From Spongospora subterranea f. sp. subterranea (taxonomy: Eukaryota; Endomyxa: Phytomyxea; Phytomyxea; Plasmodiophorida): a DNA stretch of 64,000 bases. The stretch lies in assembly GCA_049724395.1 (NCBI GenBank), contig JAUGWO010000082.1, forward strand, positions 186,001-250,000, in the 5' to 3' direction. The notes under the pieces are model-generated. The model saw only the letters and a list, made by a program, of their open reading frames with translations, searched no databases and was not told where the DNA came from. Below are positions 33,462 through 43,639 of the stretch, piece after piece. The translations under genes were made by a program, and so were the position numbers. Each line of letters starts with the position of its first letter. The first letter of the stretch is position 1.

Positions 33462-34798
33462 ATGAAATCGACACCTGAAATCCAGGTCGAAGCGCCACAT
33501 GTCGTGAAAAATACCCGCTCAGCCCGGGCCAAACACGGTACGATTTTGGTGGCGCTGTCGCTGCTAGAGATTGGGGGACGCGCCTGCTCAACGTTGATCG
33601 CTCAACCATTAAAACATGTGGCCGGGCCAGCAACATCACTTAATCTGCCAATGATGCACGCAACGTTGGAGACAGCAAGTTTTCCGCTATCAATGATGGC
33701 GTGGATCGTGGTTTCTCTGTACACCAAGGGAACCTTGCGGATAAAGAACTTCAAGTATCGCATGAATATGTACGCTCTCATGGCGGGTTTGGATTGCATT
33801 AGGTACGCTGCGACATGCATTTATTTACAACTGTATCTTTTTTGCGTCATAACCTAAGAAATTCGGAAACTGATTACTTGTGGTGTAGCTGCTTATCCGG
33901 GTCGATGGGCCTCAATGCTTTGCCTGCAACCATATTCACAATCCTAGGATCGTCAGCTATTGTGTGGTCGATTATATTAACTCGGATATTTACGAAAAAG
34001 AAGGTGAACCCGATTCGTTTTTGTGATGATCGCTTGTGACATTGTTCATAGTTCACAATTTGGCATTACCTTTCGGTGGTAATGACCTTCGCCAGTGTGT
34101 TATTATTGTTTATTACTCTTATTGAAGACGAAGGCTCATCTATGCTGCCCGCATCTGACAATATAGAGGTTCTCTCAGCTCGAACCGTTTCTCCTCCTGT
34201 GGCTTTCCTCTGCTGTTTATTAAGCGCGTTTTTAATTGCTCTTCTTGGCGTACTGAACTACGTGTTCTTCTGTCATGAAAAGCTAAAGTACTGCTTGGCA
34301 ACAATCGTAGAAAATAATGCAATGCAGTCCATGTTCGTGTTCTTTTTCTTGATGCCGTTTGTGGCGGCCAATGGCGAGGCAAGGCAATGGCCTACAGTTC
34401 TGGAAAAGGTTTCCTCCAATGGGTCAATGTCTAGGTTTATTGGCATCTGTATTGGGATAGCGTTGGGTGAGTATCTATGGCGATGTGCTATTCCAAGCCT
34501 CTGATATTTTACTCCAGGACGACCAGTAACCCTATTTTCCAGCGTTGCCACAACTGCGTTTTCCAGCGCCGTTCTCACGCGAGCCCTAGGTGGACCTCGT
34601 AGGCTGCTTGTTATGTCAATCAGCTTCTTCGTGTTCAAAGAACCCATGCCAGCTGTGAAAGTTGTTTCGGGAACCCTCATGTGTATTGCAACTGTCATCT
34701 ACGTTTACGGCGGCGTGATCCTTCAGTCGAAAGAAGACGCAGACGAACGTCAATTAGCAGCCGTGAAGCGAACAGAAGATATAGAACTTCAACAGTGA
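33462..34798 (+). CDS. DMT-superfamily membrane transporter (CRT- or nucleotide-sugar-transporter-like)
   Basis: Multi-pass membrane protein in about four exons. The cytosolic start is MKSTPEIQVEAPH, followed by hydrophobic segments FPLSMMAWIVVSLY, MNMYALMAGLD, LPATIFTILGSSAIVWSII, VVMTFASVLLLFITLI, VAFLCCLLSAFLIALLGVL, MFVFFFLMPFVAA and ISFFVFKEPMPAVKVVSGTL. The pattern of about ten spans and the block ATIFTILGSSAIVWSIILTR, followed by a partner span, is that of drug/metabolite transporters. The tail is charged (RQLAAVKRTEDIELQQ). Introns lie near 33804-33880, 34005-34065 and 34465-34518. The substrate cannot be read from sequence; chloroquine-resistance-transporter-like and SLC35-like families are the candidates. 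Confidence 0.6.
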
Positions 34799-34921
34799 CC
34801 CTTATTATTTTTTAAGAAAGTATCATTTAAATGTAGAATAAATTGTGGCGTTTGGTACTGCCCAAATCACGTTCAAGAGGAATCATCGAAGTTTTATTGA
34901 TGACATTTGTCATTTGTAGAA

Positions 34922-35450
34922 TCACCTGGACCTTGACTGCTTTCCAGACTTCTTAAAAACATGGACAGTATTTTCCCATAGTGTTGGCCCAAAAAGCCTT
35001 TCAAATTCTGTTTTGAATTCGAAGAACGTGTCTAGATTGGTTGCCGTTGTGTTTCCACCTGATTTGTCAAAACTGCATCCAGATGACGGTACTTGATAGT
35101 TATATGTTGATGTTGACGAACAGCTCGCCCTGCAACAGGAGGCATTACAGTTCGCTTCCATGGCCCCAGAATGCATGTGCTTATCGCAATCTTCATTCCC
35201 GCGCCTCATCACTACTCGTACGTCAGCACATGCACCAGAAATGCAGTTGAATTACTTTTTGCGCCATATCCCTGGTAGTATCGAATGCGACACTGCCGAA
35301 GAGCACAGAATATTGCGGTCATCAAAATCAACACTATGGATGCATCTATTTTGTGATTTTGGATATTGAAATACGGGAAAACTGTGATTTGATCACTGGA
35401 AATACGGTTTATTCTGTTATTTGCGAGAAAGGGGTGCTTTGAAAAAATTT
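34922..35450 (-). pseudogene. C-terminal exons of a single-pass membrane protein, 5' part not found
   Basis: An open stretch from about 35450 (ending SSDQITVFPYF) runs into a membrane span (SIVLILMTAIFCAL) and a basic stop-transfer RQCRIRYY. A 44-nt intron at 35212-35255 joins it in frame to MMRRGNEDCDKHM, a Cys/Ser-rich tail and FKTEFERLFGPTLWENTVHV, ending at 34922. No ATG precedes the span in frame. A DNA-transposon transposase begins immediately to the right (35450 onward, same strand), so the upstream exons may have been displaced or lost by the insertion. Alternatively the first exon lies further right and was not recognised. Confidence 0.35.
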
Positions 35451-38392
35451 TAGCGGTCTAGCGGCATCTTCCGTCGTCGAGTTAAGATTGAGTTTTTACT
35501 TAGTGAGTTGAGGTGCTGCCCGAATGCGCTGCGGTCAAGCCAGTACGGATCCTGACCGCATTTTCGGAATCCGTCCGCGATCCAGCAAGATGCCTCGTCA
35601 GATGCATTGATGCGTTGGAATGCATCTTGGACGAATTCCCAAACGATTTCTCGGGGGACTTTGGAAGTTTCGCCAGGCTGCAATATGGCTGCAATGTCGT
35701 GCCTATCTTGCCGGCCATCCGTTGGTCGTGTGCACTTGTCGTATGCGTTCCCGATGTGTTGTTTGAGGGGCTTGTTCACATCTGCATGACCGAGGTCGTA
35801 CCCGTCTCGACGAAAGCGATGATGATTCGGGCAGAAAGGTGCTCGCGGTTATACCGCAAGACCCAGTTATCCACAATGTCGCCAAAGTGTGTGTGAGATC
35901 GATCCCACCCCAACCCGATGGGTTTTCCAGGGAAAACTCCCACAACGAAGGTGAAAAACCTCACAGCAATCAGCTGAGTCTCCAATGAGTGCTGTCAAAA
36001 GTTAGAACCGACTGTTTGTAGGTCTTCCATTCGTGGAACATATTTCCGCCAAATATTGCCCGTCAATAATCATTCCCTTTGGTGTCAGCAACCGTGAAGG
36101 TCGCCGCTCGGCAGCGACGACAATGGTGAACCCGACCTCTCGTGATCAACAGGGTTCACCGTACCGGTACGTTGTCACACCAACAGGGGCGACACAACGG
36201 TCCTTCGTAGCATGAAACTGCATGAACATCTCATCCGCAGCGATCTCGATATCAACGTTGTTCGTTTGAAACACTTGGCAGATGTGAAGCGCGTCCGTCT
36301 CGGCACGAATTTTCCAATCAGCAGGAACCGTTTGAGATAACGAGGTTCGACCATCTGAACCGATCCTTGGTGAGTTTAACGAACACACGAAGATTTTGCG
36401 GTTGTGAAACCACTTTCTTGACCTCAGTTGATAAAAGCTAGTCGATATAATGCGATCTGATGGCATAAAAAACTTGCTCAGCTGTACACGGATTGCCATT
36501 ATCCCATCTCTCACGAATGAATGTGTCCAAGAAAAGTTCTTCAGCTGGATATTTCGGCTTGCGTCCCAAGGGACCGACCACGCTCACACGATGTGAATCC
36601 CGCTCACATACTTGCTATTGCCTTGTGTGGCGCGCGCGACCAGATTTTTGAATAGAAAATGGTCGGAGTGGAACGTCAATTGTGCTAATGGTGGAGGTTC
36701 CGACAATCCGTCTATTAAAGACGTCACAGATTTGGGAATGTGATTCCGCAACGTTGACAGAACTTGTCGGCGATGTGTTTTCAGCACTATTGACTGCACA
36801 GCAATCAGGTTCCTCAATGATGGGAACAATGGCACCCACTTGCGACGAAGCGTCTTATTGTGCATTCGCTTTTTCAGTGTGCTGGGTTTTAGGCCAACGG
36901 CACACGCGCCGAGAGTGACAAATTGGAATTGCCAAGGTCGGGATGGTGAAAGAAGAAAGTGGCCATCGTCCGATGCTCCCAAGTCCATGCTCGAGCTCTG
37001 CGATTGTAGTCTGGCCAGAAAACCCAGAGTCGCCAATGCGATCACCTGCTGCAGATACCTCGCAGATTGACACAATATCTTCAAGGACACCGAGAACCGT
37101 GTGCAGTTCAACAGAGTCTTCCAAAATACCGAGCGCCGTCGGTGCAATATCGTCGACGAGAAACCTGAGCATGTTCATCATCGATCAGTTGAGTCAGACG
37201 TTGCTGGTTCTCCTGGTTCGTAAGAATGATCGCGACACCAGTCGATCGACTGGATGTTCTCCTGCGCGAACCTCTTCGACTTCTTGTTTGACATGCTATG
37301 CTCTGACGCGTCTTCTGAACGGGTTTGATGTTCCACGCAAGCGTTGTTTGATAAAGTTTACGAGTGGGTGCAGAGGGTTCGACGATGATCTTTGTTGCCT
37401 GTTTGTCACAATCCTGCTCAGGTAAATCGCGCTTGCTACTTGTTCTGTATCCATCCGCCAACATGTCAACAACGATGTCATTAAAACCAGCTTAGCCGAT
37501 GACACCCGTGACTGAATCAACACCAACGGGCAGAAATGGTTCAAAAAACAACACTGGTGGAGGTGTCATAGGATGTCGATATTGGTGATGGTATACAAAG
37601 GCAGTTTCGGGATTAAGCGGCAACTGCTGAACCCAATCGTTGCGGCCACTCATCTGTTTTTTCAGTAAATCAACCGCATTAAAGACATGTATTCCACTTA
37701 ATTCGTTCGAACACGACACAACGTTGATATCAAATTGCAACGCAATGAGTGGCATTTCAAAGTCGGATGCACTTTTCAGCGTTTGCAACATAGCCTGCCG
37801 AAATGACACTCAACGCTGTGTCGTTTTCGAACGAATTAAGTGGCATACATGTCTCTAACGCGGTTGATTTTATTGAAAAAAACAGATGAGTGACCGCAAC
37901 GATTGGGTTCAGCAGTTGCCGCTGAATCCCGAAACTGCCTTTGTATACCATCACCAACATCGACATCCTATGACACCTCCACCAGTGTTGTTTTTAAACC
38001 ATTTCTGCCCGTTGATGTTGAATCAATCACGGGTGTCGTCGTCTCAAGCTGGTTTTAATGACATCGTTGTTGACATGTTGGCGGATGGATACAGAACAAG
38101 TAGCAAGCGTGATTTACCTGAGCAGGATTGTGACAAACAGGCAACAACGATCATCGTCGAACCCTTTAGAGTATCGTCGGATGATTCCGACACAGCGGCC
38201 AGACAACTGGATCTCGCAAATGGCAGAGATAAGCGCTACCTTTTGAATTTGAGGAAGGGTAAAACACGACGAATGCAGAAGGAGATCATTCCAATCGACG
38301 CATCGCGTTCAAATCGACTTGACACTGGTGCTACCGCACAAAATAGTGTCGTATTCAGTAATTCGTAAAGTGTCGCATTCTACCAATTTCTG
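35450..38392 (-). mobile_element. Decayed DNA transposon with a DDE_1-type (pogo/jerky-like) transposase
   Basis: Transposase pieces lie on the minus strand. An N-terminal helix-turn-helix-like part is at 36430-36600 (FLDTFIRERWDNGNPCTAEQ). The first catalytic Asp region is at 36200 (ADEMFMQFHATKDRCVAPVG). Then come FFTFVVGVFPGKPIGLGW and a C-terminal part with TTSVMQM near VNKPLKQHIGNAYDKC, the place of the usual TTxLQPLD-KPLK block. The frame changes several times between 35800 and 36420, so it is not functional. Further right, 36600-38165 contains more element-derived coding-like pieces and an inverted duplication. The right limit is uncertain; GTGTCGCATTCTACC at 38371 may be near an end. 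Confidence 0.6.
37368..38165. repeat. Long inverted repeat inside the DDE_1-type element, arms of about 365 bp
   Basis: The minus-strand reading of 37368-37735 and the plus-strand reading of 37805-38165 are nearly the same. Both encode RNDWVQQLPLNPETAFVYHH, then HPMTPPPVLF and VVDMLADGYRTSSKRDLPEQ. The spacer is about 70 bp. Divergence between arms is limited to scattered substitutions and small indels. The right arm extends into an open frame to 38368 with a basic tail (RYLLNLRKGKTRRMQKE). Confidence 0.85.
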
Positions 38393-39070
38393 GCGTTTTT
38401 TTAGCCATTTTATTCGGAAATTGACTGGAGAAGGGGACCTATAAAACTATTTTCCAGGAGTGACCCTCTATTGGCCCCCGCACTTGTATCTGATCCATAT
38501 TCACCAATTTCGCGACGGATTTGGTACTGGATGTGACGACCGATTTTGCCAACTGCTCAACAGCGTGCGGCTGTGATTGCAACACCTGGCCTTCCGGGAA
38601 CTCGACTGGAAATTTGAACCGCTCAAGGTCCGACAACGGAAGAAGCTCTTTCATAGTGGATGAGTCTCTTCGGGAACCATTGAAAGCAAAACAATCGACG
38701 AGGTGACCAGATCGAAAACACAAATATGCTTCAGTGTTGTTCATTGTAGACGGACTGAAATTTACTACTTCCGTTCCAAAATAACTGGTCGATCGGGCTT
38801 TTTCACCCGATTGAGGTCAATTTTGACAAACGTCAAATTCAAATTACATGATCGCGAAAACAGTTTTATTTCTTCCATATGTAATGACCTCAAAGCAGCA
38901 TCGCTAGATTTTTCATTGCTCTAACTTCGTTGAAAGATGGCGTTATGAATCTCTGTATGAGGCAATGCCCCTAATATGGGCTGGCTGTATTACTGGCATA
39001 GTTCATGTCATGAGAACTGCTGTCAAATCGTTTTCGAAATAGGGCTGGGCGAATATAACAACCGGGCTCA
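38393..39070. other. Between mobile elements, one unassigned open stretch
   Basis: A minus-strand frame at 38439-38744 (SDLERFKFPVEFPEGQVL) is protein-like but unrecognised, and may be another element-derived exon. The rest is non-coding. Confidence 0.3.
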
Positions 39071-39640
39071 TGCTGAACGACGACCAGCGCGCGCGCTACC
39101 TATGAGAATCTTTTGACAATGCTCAACAACCGTGGGCACCCTGCAAAGGGCAGTTTTGCCGAGGTAGCCGACCAACGCGGGACAAACTGGAGAACGGTTA
39201 GCCGACTTTGACGCCGCGGAAACCAGTTCTTGATTGCCGGGAGCGTTGCCGCAGACGTTTTTCATCGCAAGAAGTATTGTGGTCGAAAGCAGAAACATGT
39301 CGATATTGTTTCGGCAGTAGCGGGCGTGCCTCTAAGAACGCGAGGGACCCTTAAAGGAATTGCTGGGGCGACAGATAATCCTCTTTCTACTTCAAATGTA
39401 AAAAGTGGAATCATTCGTCGCCATACCAGTCCTTTGAAACCAAAGCTTACTGAGGCGAGTAAAATCGCACGTTTGCGATTTGCATTTCAAAGCTAGAACC
39501 AGATTCCGTAGCAACGTCTCCGAAATTTCAGGAGATGTCTTATTTCTCATATGGGAAGAACAAACTGCAGAATGAAGACCGGCTTCCTGTGTCGCTGCTC
39601 TGTCATTTGAATAACCTGAAGAAAGCACAAACAATTGTCA
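39071..39640 (+). mobile_element. Tc1-like transposase N-terminal relic
   Basis: MLNDDQRARY, then HPAKGSFAEVADQRGTNWRT, then GTLKGIAGATDNPLSTS, IIRRHTSPLKPKLTEASKIA and RLRFAFQ match the helix-turn-helix half of Tc1/mariner-type transposases. Reading is broken by at least two frame changes and a stop. No DDE half was recognised; it is truncated at the hairpin that starts at 39656. Confidence 0.6.
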
Positions 39641-39655
39641 TAAATAATGACGACA

Positions 39656-39977
39656 TCATGTTGGCAGGACAATTTGATCTGTAAAAACAAATTGAATGTT
39701 GTTTTCCTTGCTGATTTTCTTCTGAGAAAGTAAAAGTTCTACAAAGCAGCGGTTTTTGTTAATGTGAAGGGGTGAGGATATCGGCCACTTATTTTGGAAC
39801 AAAAAAAACCGTATCGACAAGTTTGTATTTACTCCCTCTGTCCAATAAGTGGTCGATATCCATTAACATTAACAGAAATCGCTGCTTTGTAGAACTCTTA
39901 CTTTCTCAGAAAAAAATCAGCAAGGAAGACAACATTCAATTTACTTTTTAATGATTAAATTGTCCTGCCAACATGTT
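39656..39977. repeat. Hairpin of two head-to-head transposon termini
   Basis: The arms at about 39656-39780 and 39845-39977 are inverted copies (CATGTTGGCAGGACAATTT, CTGAGAAAGTAAAAGTTCTA, ACAAAGCAGCG, GGATATCGGCCACTTATT). The right arm opens TACTCCCTCTGTCCAATAAG, which looks like a Tc1/mariner (Stowaway-like) terminal inverted repeat. So the termini face each other across a loop of about 60 bp instead of lying at opposite ends. Confidence 0.8.
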
Positions 39978-41149
39978 GCTTTTGACGTTTAGAAGTGGCA
40001 ACACGGATGAACAACAAGATGCATCTCGAAAAAACATTGAAACTGCGAACAGGGAGGACACAGAACCGGAAGACAAAAAACGTGAATGATCAGAATAGAC
40101 AAAATCGTACCCGGTTTTGTCGTTGTCAGAACCTGTGATCCGGACTGCCCTTGATTTTAGTCCTTCGTTTGGTAATACTCAACACAATTGTCATGCTGTT
40201 GCCATTCATCGCAGGAACCGTTGAATATGAAAAGCATGATGACGCTATTGGAATTTGCGGTGTTCTGATAATATTGGGATACCCGTTTGACAAGATGAGT
40301 AATTCTGGCAATGGATGCGGCTGGTGTTCATAGGAATTTCAGGAAGAATACTGATGGTTTAGTCTCATGCGGAATTGTGATGGTCAACGAGATCTGGATT
40401 GGAAAATATCTGGCGCTTCCGTCGTTATCAAAATAATGACCGATCGAATGATCGGTCATCAATTTTACTAACGGCTACCTACTCAATTTCGGCCGGATTA
40501 TCATTATTGTTGCCAGGGATAGGTCAAATGGGCGAATGTGGCGAGGGTGATATGGTCTTTATGATATCGGGTATCGACACTTGTAATATCTCCTCATTCA
40601 TGACAACTGCACTTTTGTTCCACCATCACTGAGAAGCAGAGGAGTTGGGCTGGAAATTCGACAAAAACTCATTGAAACCTGTCTAAAGACGCCACTGGTT
40701 TATCAATTTAATTTGTAAAAGCTCAACCATCTTTGCGGCATCTTCGGAACCTGTTTTTGCCATTATTTCCAGCTCCAGCGCCCATTGTCAATAAAAACTT
40801 AACCCCTTGTACCCTGAAATTGGTCAGATTAGCCCATATAGTTGAAAGGGGTCGACCACGAGTAGAATTGACCAACCACTCAATGGAAGTTGCCAAAGAG
40901 AGAGCAGTTTCCCCTTTATAGTTTTGGACGTTGATGAATATTGGGCACGCCCCAGATTGATGGATTTCCCTGTGAGATCAATCAGCGGTTTCAAAGCTTT
41001 AAATATACATTTGTTGTTAGTTGACCGGTAAACAGGAATCGATGACCCGCCCACTAGATGCGATTTTGCCGCCCGGATTATAAGGGCAATGATATCTATT
41101 GATCTGTGATATGATTCATTCGACGGTTTGCGAATTCAACTCGATTATA
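39978..41149. other. Non-coding or decayed DNA
   Basis: A hydrophobic open stretch at 40151-40333 (IVMLLPFIAGTVEY, ICGVLIILGY) and others at 40399-40632 have no recognised family. The region may include the remaining half of the Tc1-like element or the 3' end of the ankyrin gene that follows. Confidence 0.35.
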
Positions 41150-42760
41150 TCAGAATACAGATGATGCATTACTGCCAGGTGCAGTGCTGTATTCCCATAT
41201 TTATCCTGAATTCTGGGATTGGCATGTTTTTCTAATAGCTCCATTACCACAAATTCCCTGACAAATCAGTGTTATTGAGGGCCAATCAGTTTCAAATACA
41301 ATTAAGACCAACCAACGCGTTTTTATAGCACAATGGAGCAAAGTTGAGTCATCGTTGTACAGGTGGTTGAAATCAGTGTTCTCAATCATTGAGAAAAAGC
41401 TTGCGCTTGTCCTGTGAGCACCTCAATCAAAAGTTGACCTTTTGTCGGGATTTGGGCGATATACAGGGACTGTGTTACGATGGTGTCGAATAATGTTAAA
41501 TCATTATTATCCATTATTGTGGGATCGGCACCGTTTTTAAACAAAACTTGGGCGATATCATATCTGGAGATAAGAGAGAAATTGTTAAAAGTGCTGATCA
41601 GACCCAGTCAGTAATTTGACCAACTGCTGAAACTTCACTGCTGTTGAGAGAGCAGTGAGACCCGCATCATTCCTGAGATTCATTAAATCGATCGCCCCGC
41701 AGATTATTGCAGGTACGAGATCCGATCTGTGGATAAAAAATTAGCGAGTTGAATATGATTGACCTAAATGTGCACAATATACGGGACATCTTTTTTCAAT
41801 TGTTTGATCAAAGACGCCCACAAGCGTGATGTCATCTGGTGTTGGCGCATAAGCTGTATTCCACGTGGCCTCGCCGCTTTAATGAGATCAATGATGATCT
41901 CGGCAGTCCTGTGACATTTCGATGAGATATTTTGACTTCTGAACAATTCAAACAGTATACCCGCCAAACTCTGCTGCGACGTGCAGTGCTGTATTACCAA
42001 CAACGTCAGTAATCATGGGATTGGCTCCTGCATTCAGCAACGTCTTGGCCACCACAATCCTAAAAACAGTATCAATTAGCGACAGCAGAGCTGCCACACT
42101 TTATACGACCAACTTCTTGCATATAACTGCCGCATGGAGTGCAGTTTGACCTTTGTTATTGGTACGGTCAAGCTCTCGTTGTTTTAACTCTTCATCCTCT
42201 CTTTCGATGGCGTCGCGGTCCATTCTGTCGATGATCTTCTTTACGGCGTTATCTTCTAAAAAAAATGTCAGATAATTGGTGATCACATGAAATGTGGCAT
42301 ATATTACAGGTTACGACTAGAGGCGACGTGCAATGGAGTATTCCCTTTTTTATCGGCTACATATACATCGGCCCCCATCTCAAATAGAATAATGGCCACA
42401 TCCTCCCTGTTGATCTTTCAGGGAATAACAGACCATTGTCAACTCAAAACTACCGTCGATAGATAAGTGCTATGGTGTGCATCGGCATTGCCAGGTACTG
42501 TGATATTTGATCAGTGAGATATAGTATTAGACATAGTCTCATCATCCAACCTTTCCGACCCAATTTTTCTGGACTTCATCGTGATGTTCGATATCATAGA
42601 GACAATTAATGCACTGGTGTCCAATCTGTCGGGCCAAATCCACAGCTGTCGGATATCTAAATATTGTAATTTATCATATTCAAAATATTCCAACACGAAT
42701 ACACTATAGCGACCCCTTTTTCAATGCCTCAAGTAAGTCTTTATAACCCGGTCCGGAGGA
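41150..42760 (-). CDS. Ankyrin-repeat protein, multi-exon, limits approximate
   Basis: Minus-strand exons, each holding one or two ankyrin units. In gene order: GYKDLLEALKKGSL (42730), YPTAVDLARQIGHQCINCLY (42640), DVAIILFEMGADVYVADKKG followed by NTPLHVASS (42350), NKGQTALHAAVICKKLVV (42110), KTLLNAGANPMITD with NTALHVAAEFGG (42000), LRNDAGLTALSTAVK (41650), QVLFKNGADPTIMDNNDL (41500), DSTLLHCAIKTRW (41330) and DKYGNTALHLAVMH (41180). Between them lie short AT-rich segments with GT/AG ends. Several units are close to the ankyrin consensus (TALHxA). The start and the 3' limit were not fixed. It sits between mobile-element debris yet keeps open reading in its units, so it is probably a live gene, although decay cannot be excluded. 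Confidence 0.58.
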
Positions 42761-43639
42761 GGATGAGGCACCAAAACTCAATCCCGCCAGTATTATAACG
42801 ACCCCCCGAAAACACGAATCTCCACATCGACAAGGATTATGAAATGATGAGGGGTGATGACACGCAGTCCGAATATAAATCGCAGCCGAAATTGGAGGCG
42901 ACTAGTGTCGCGGTATCGCCAGACGGGTCACTGCGTGAGTACCGTGATGGCCAATGGGGTGTCCAGTAACATTCTGCGCAAGACCGAAATTTTTGCCGTA
43001 CGCACATTCTGTCTGCTGAGTCTCTCGCACGGGGTGCGTACGGCCAAAATTTCGGTCCGAGATGCTGATTCTGAAGAATTACGCTGGAGGTCTTTCTGCC
43101 TACTGTAGATGATATCGTGGTTTTCGATCACGATGTTCTCTCATTGTTCAAACTTTAATTTGGAGATCACATTGGACCAATTTAGGTCAAAAGGGGCCTC
43201 GGTTCTTTCATTGGATCGGCCAGCCGAGGGGACGGCGATGCTCAAACGTGGCTTTCGACCGCACTGTGTATCTGGAGGGTTTTGAGCAATCTATTAGAAA
43301 CCGCACAATGCAGTGTGCCGATTCCGCAGCCTAAACTGTGTTGGCTTCTCAGGATTACGAGCCTGGACTCGGGTTCCCAACACACACACAGATCGGTGAA
43401 TATAAATAACTGAAAACTCAGGACAACAGACGGGTCTGGTCCGTCTCATTCCCCTCCTTTCATGTGGAGAAACTCCAAAATGTCTTGAAATTTTCGGTCG
43501 TCTTTCTAAAGAAGAGTCTTAATTAACATGAGTCGGACTTCCAACAAATGATCGAATGGCTCCCAGGTATCAAATTCCTGGGTGAAACCAAACCACCTAA
43601 TCAATAAAAACCCATGGCGAAAAATTTTGTTTTACTTTA
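42761..43639. other. Intergenic with a short palindrome
   Basis: No gene supported. GACCGAAATTTTTGCCGTAC at about 42981 recurs inverted at about 43038-43060 (GTACGGCCAAAATTTCGGTC), giving a hairpin with a loop of about 35 nt. Confidence 0.5.

Noticed and set aside
35450-36514. Interpretation as a host CENP-B-like gene
   Set aside because: Several frame changes and neighbouring inverted duplication fit a decayed transposon, not a domesticated gene.
40151-40632. Hydrophobic open stretches suggesting a membrane protein
   Set aside because: Short, in different phases, with no splice signals or family match.
43360-43380. GGGTTCCCAACAC, resembling a tRNA T-arm
   Set aside because: No matching acceptor stem, anticodon arm or A-box upstream. 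No tRNA gene was supported anywhere in the window.
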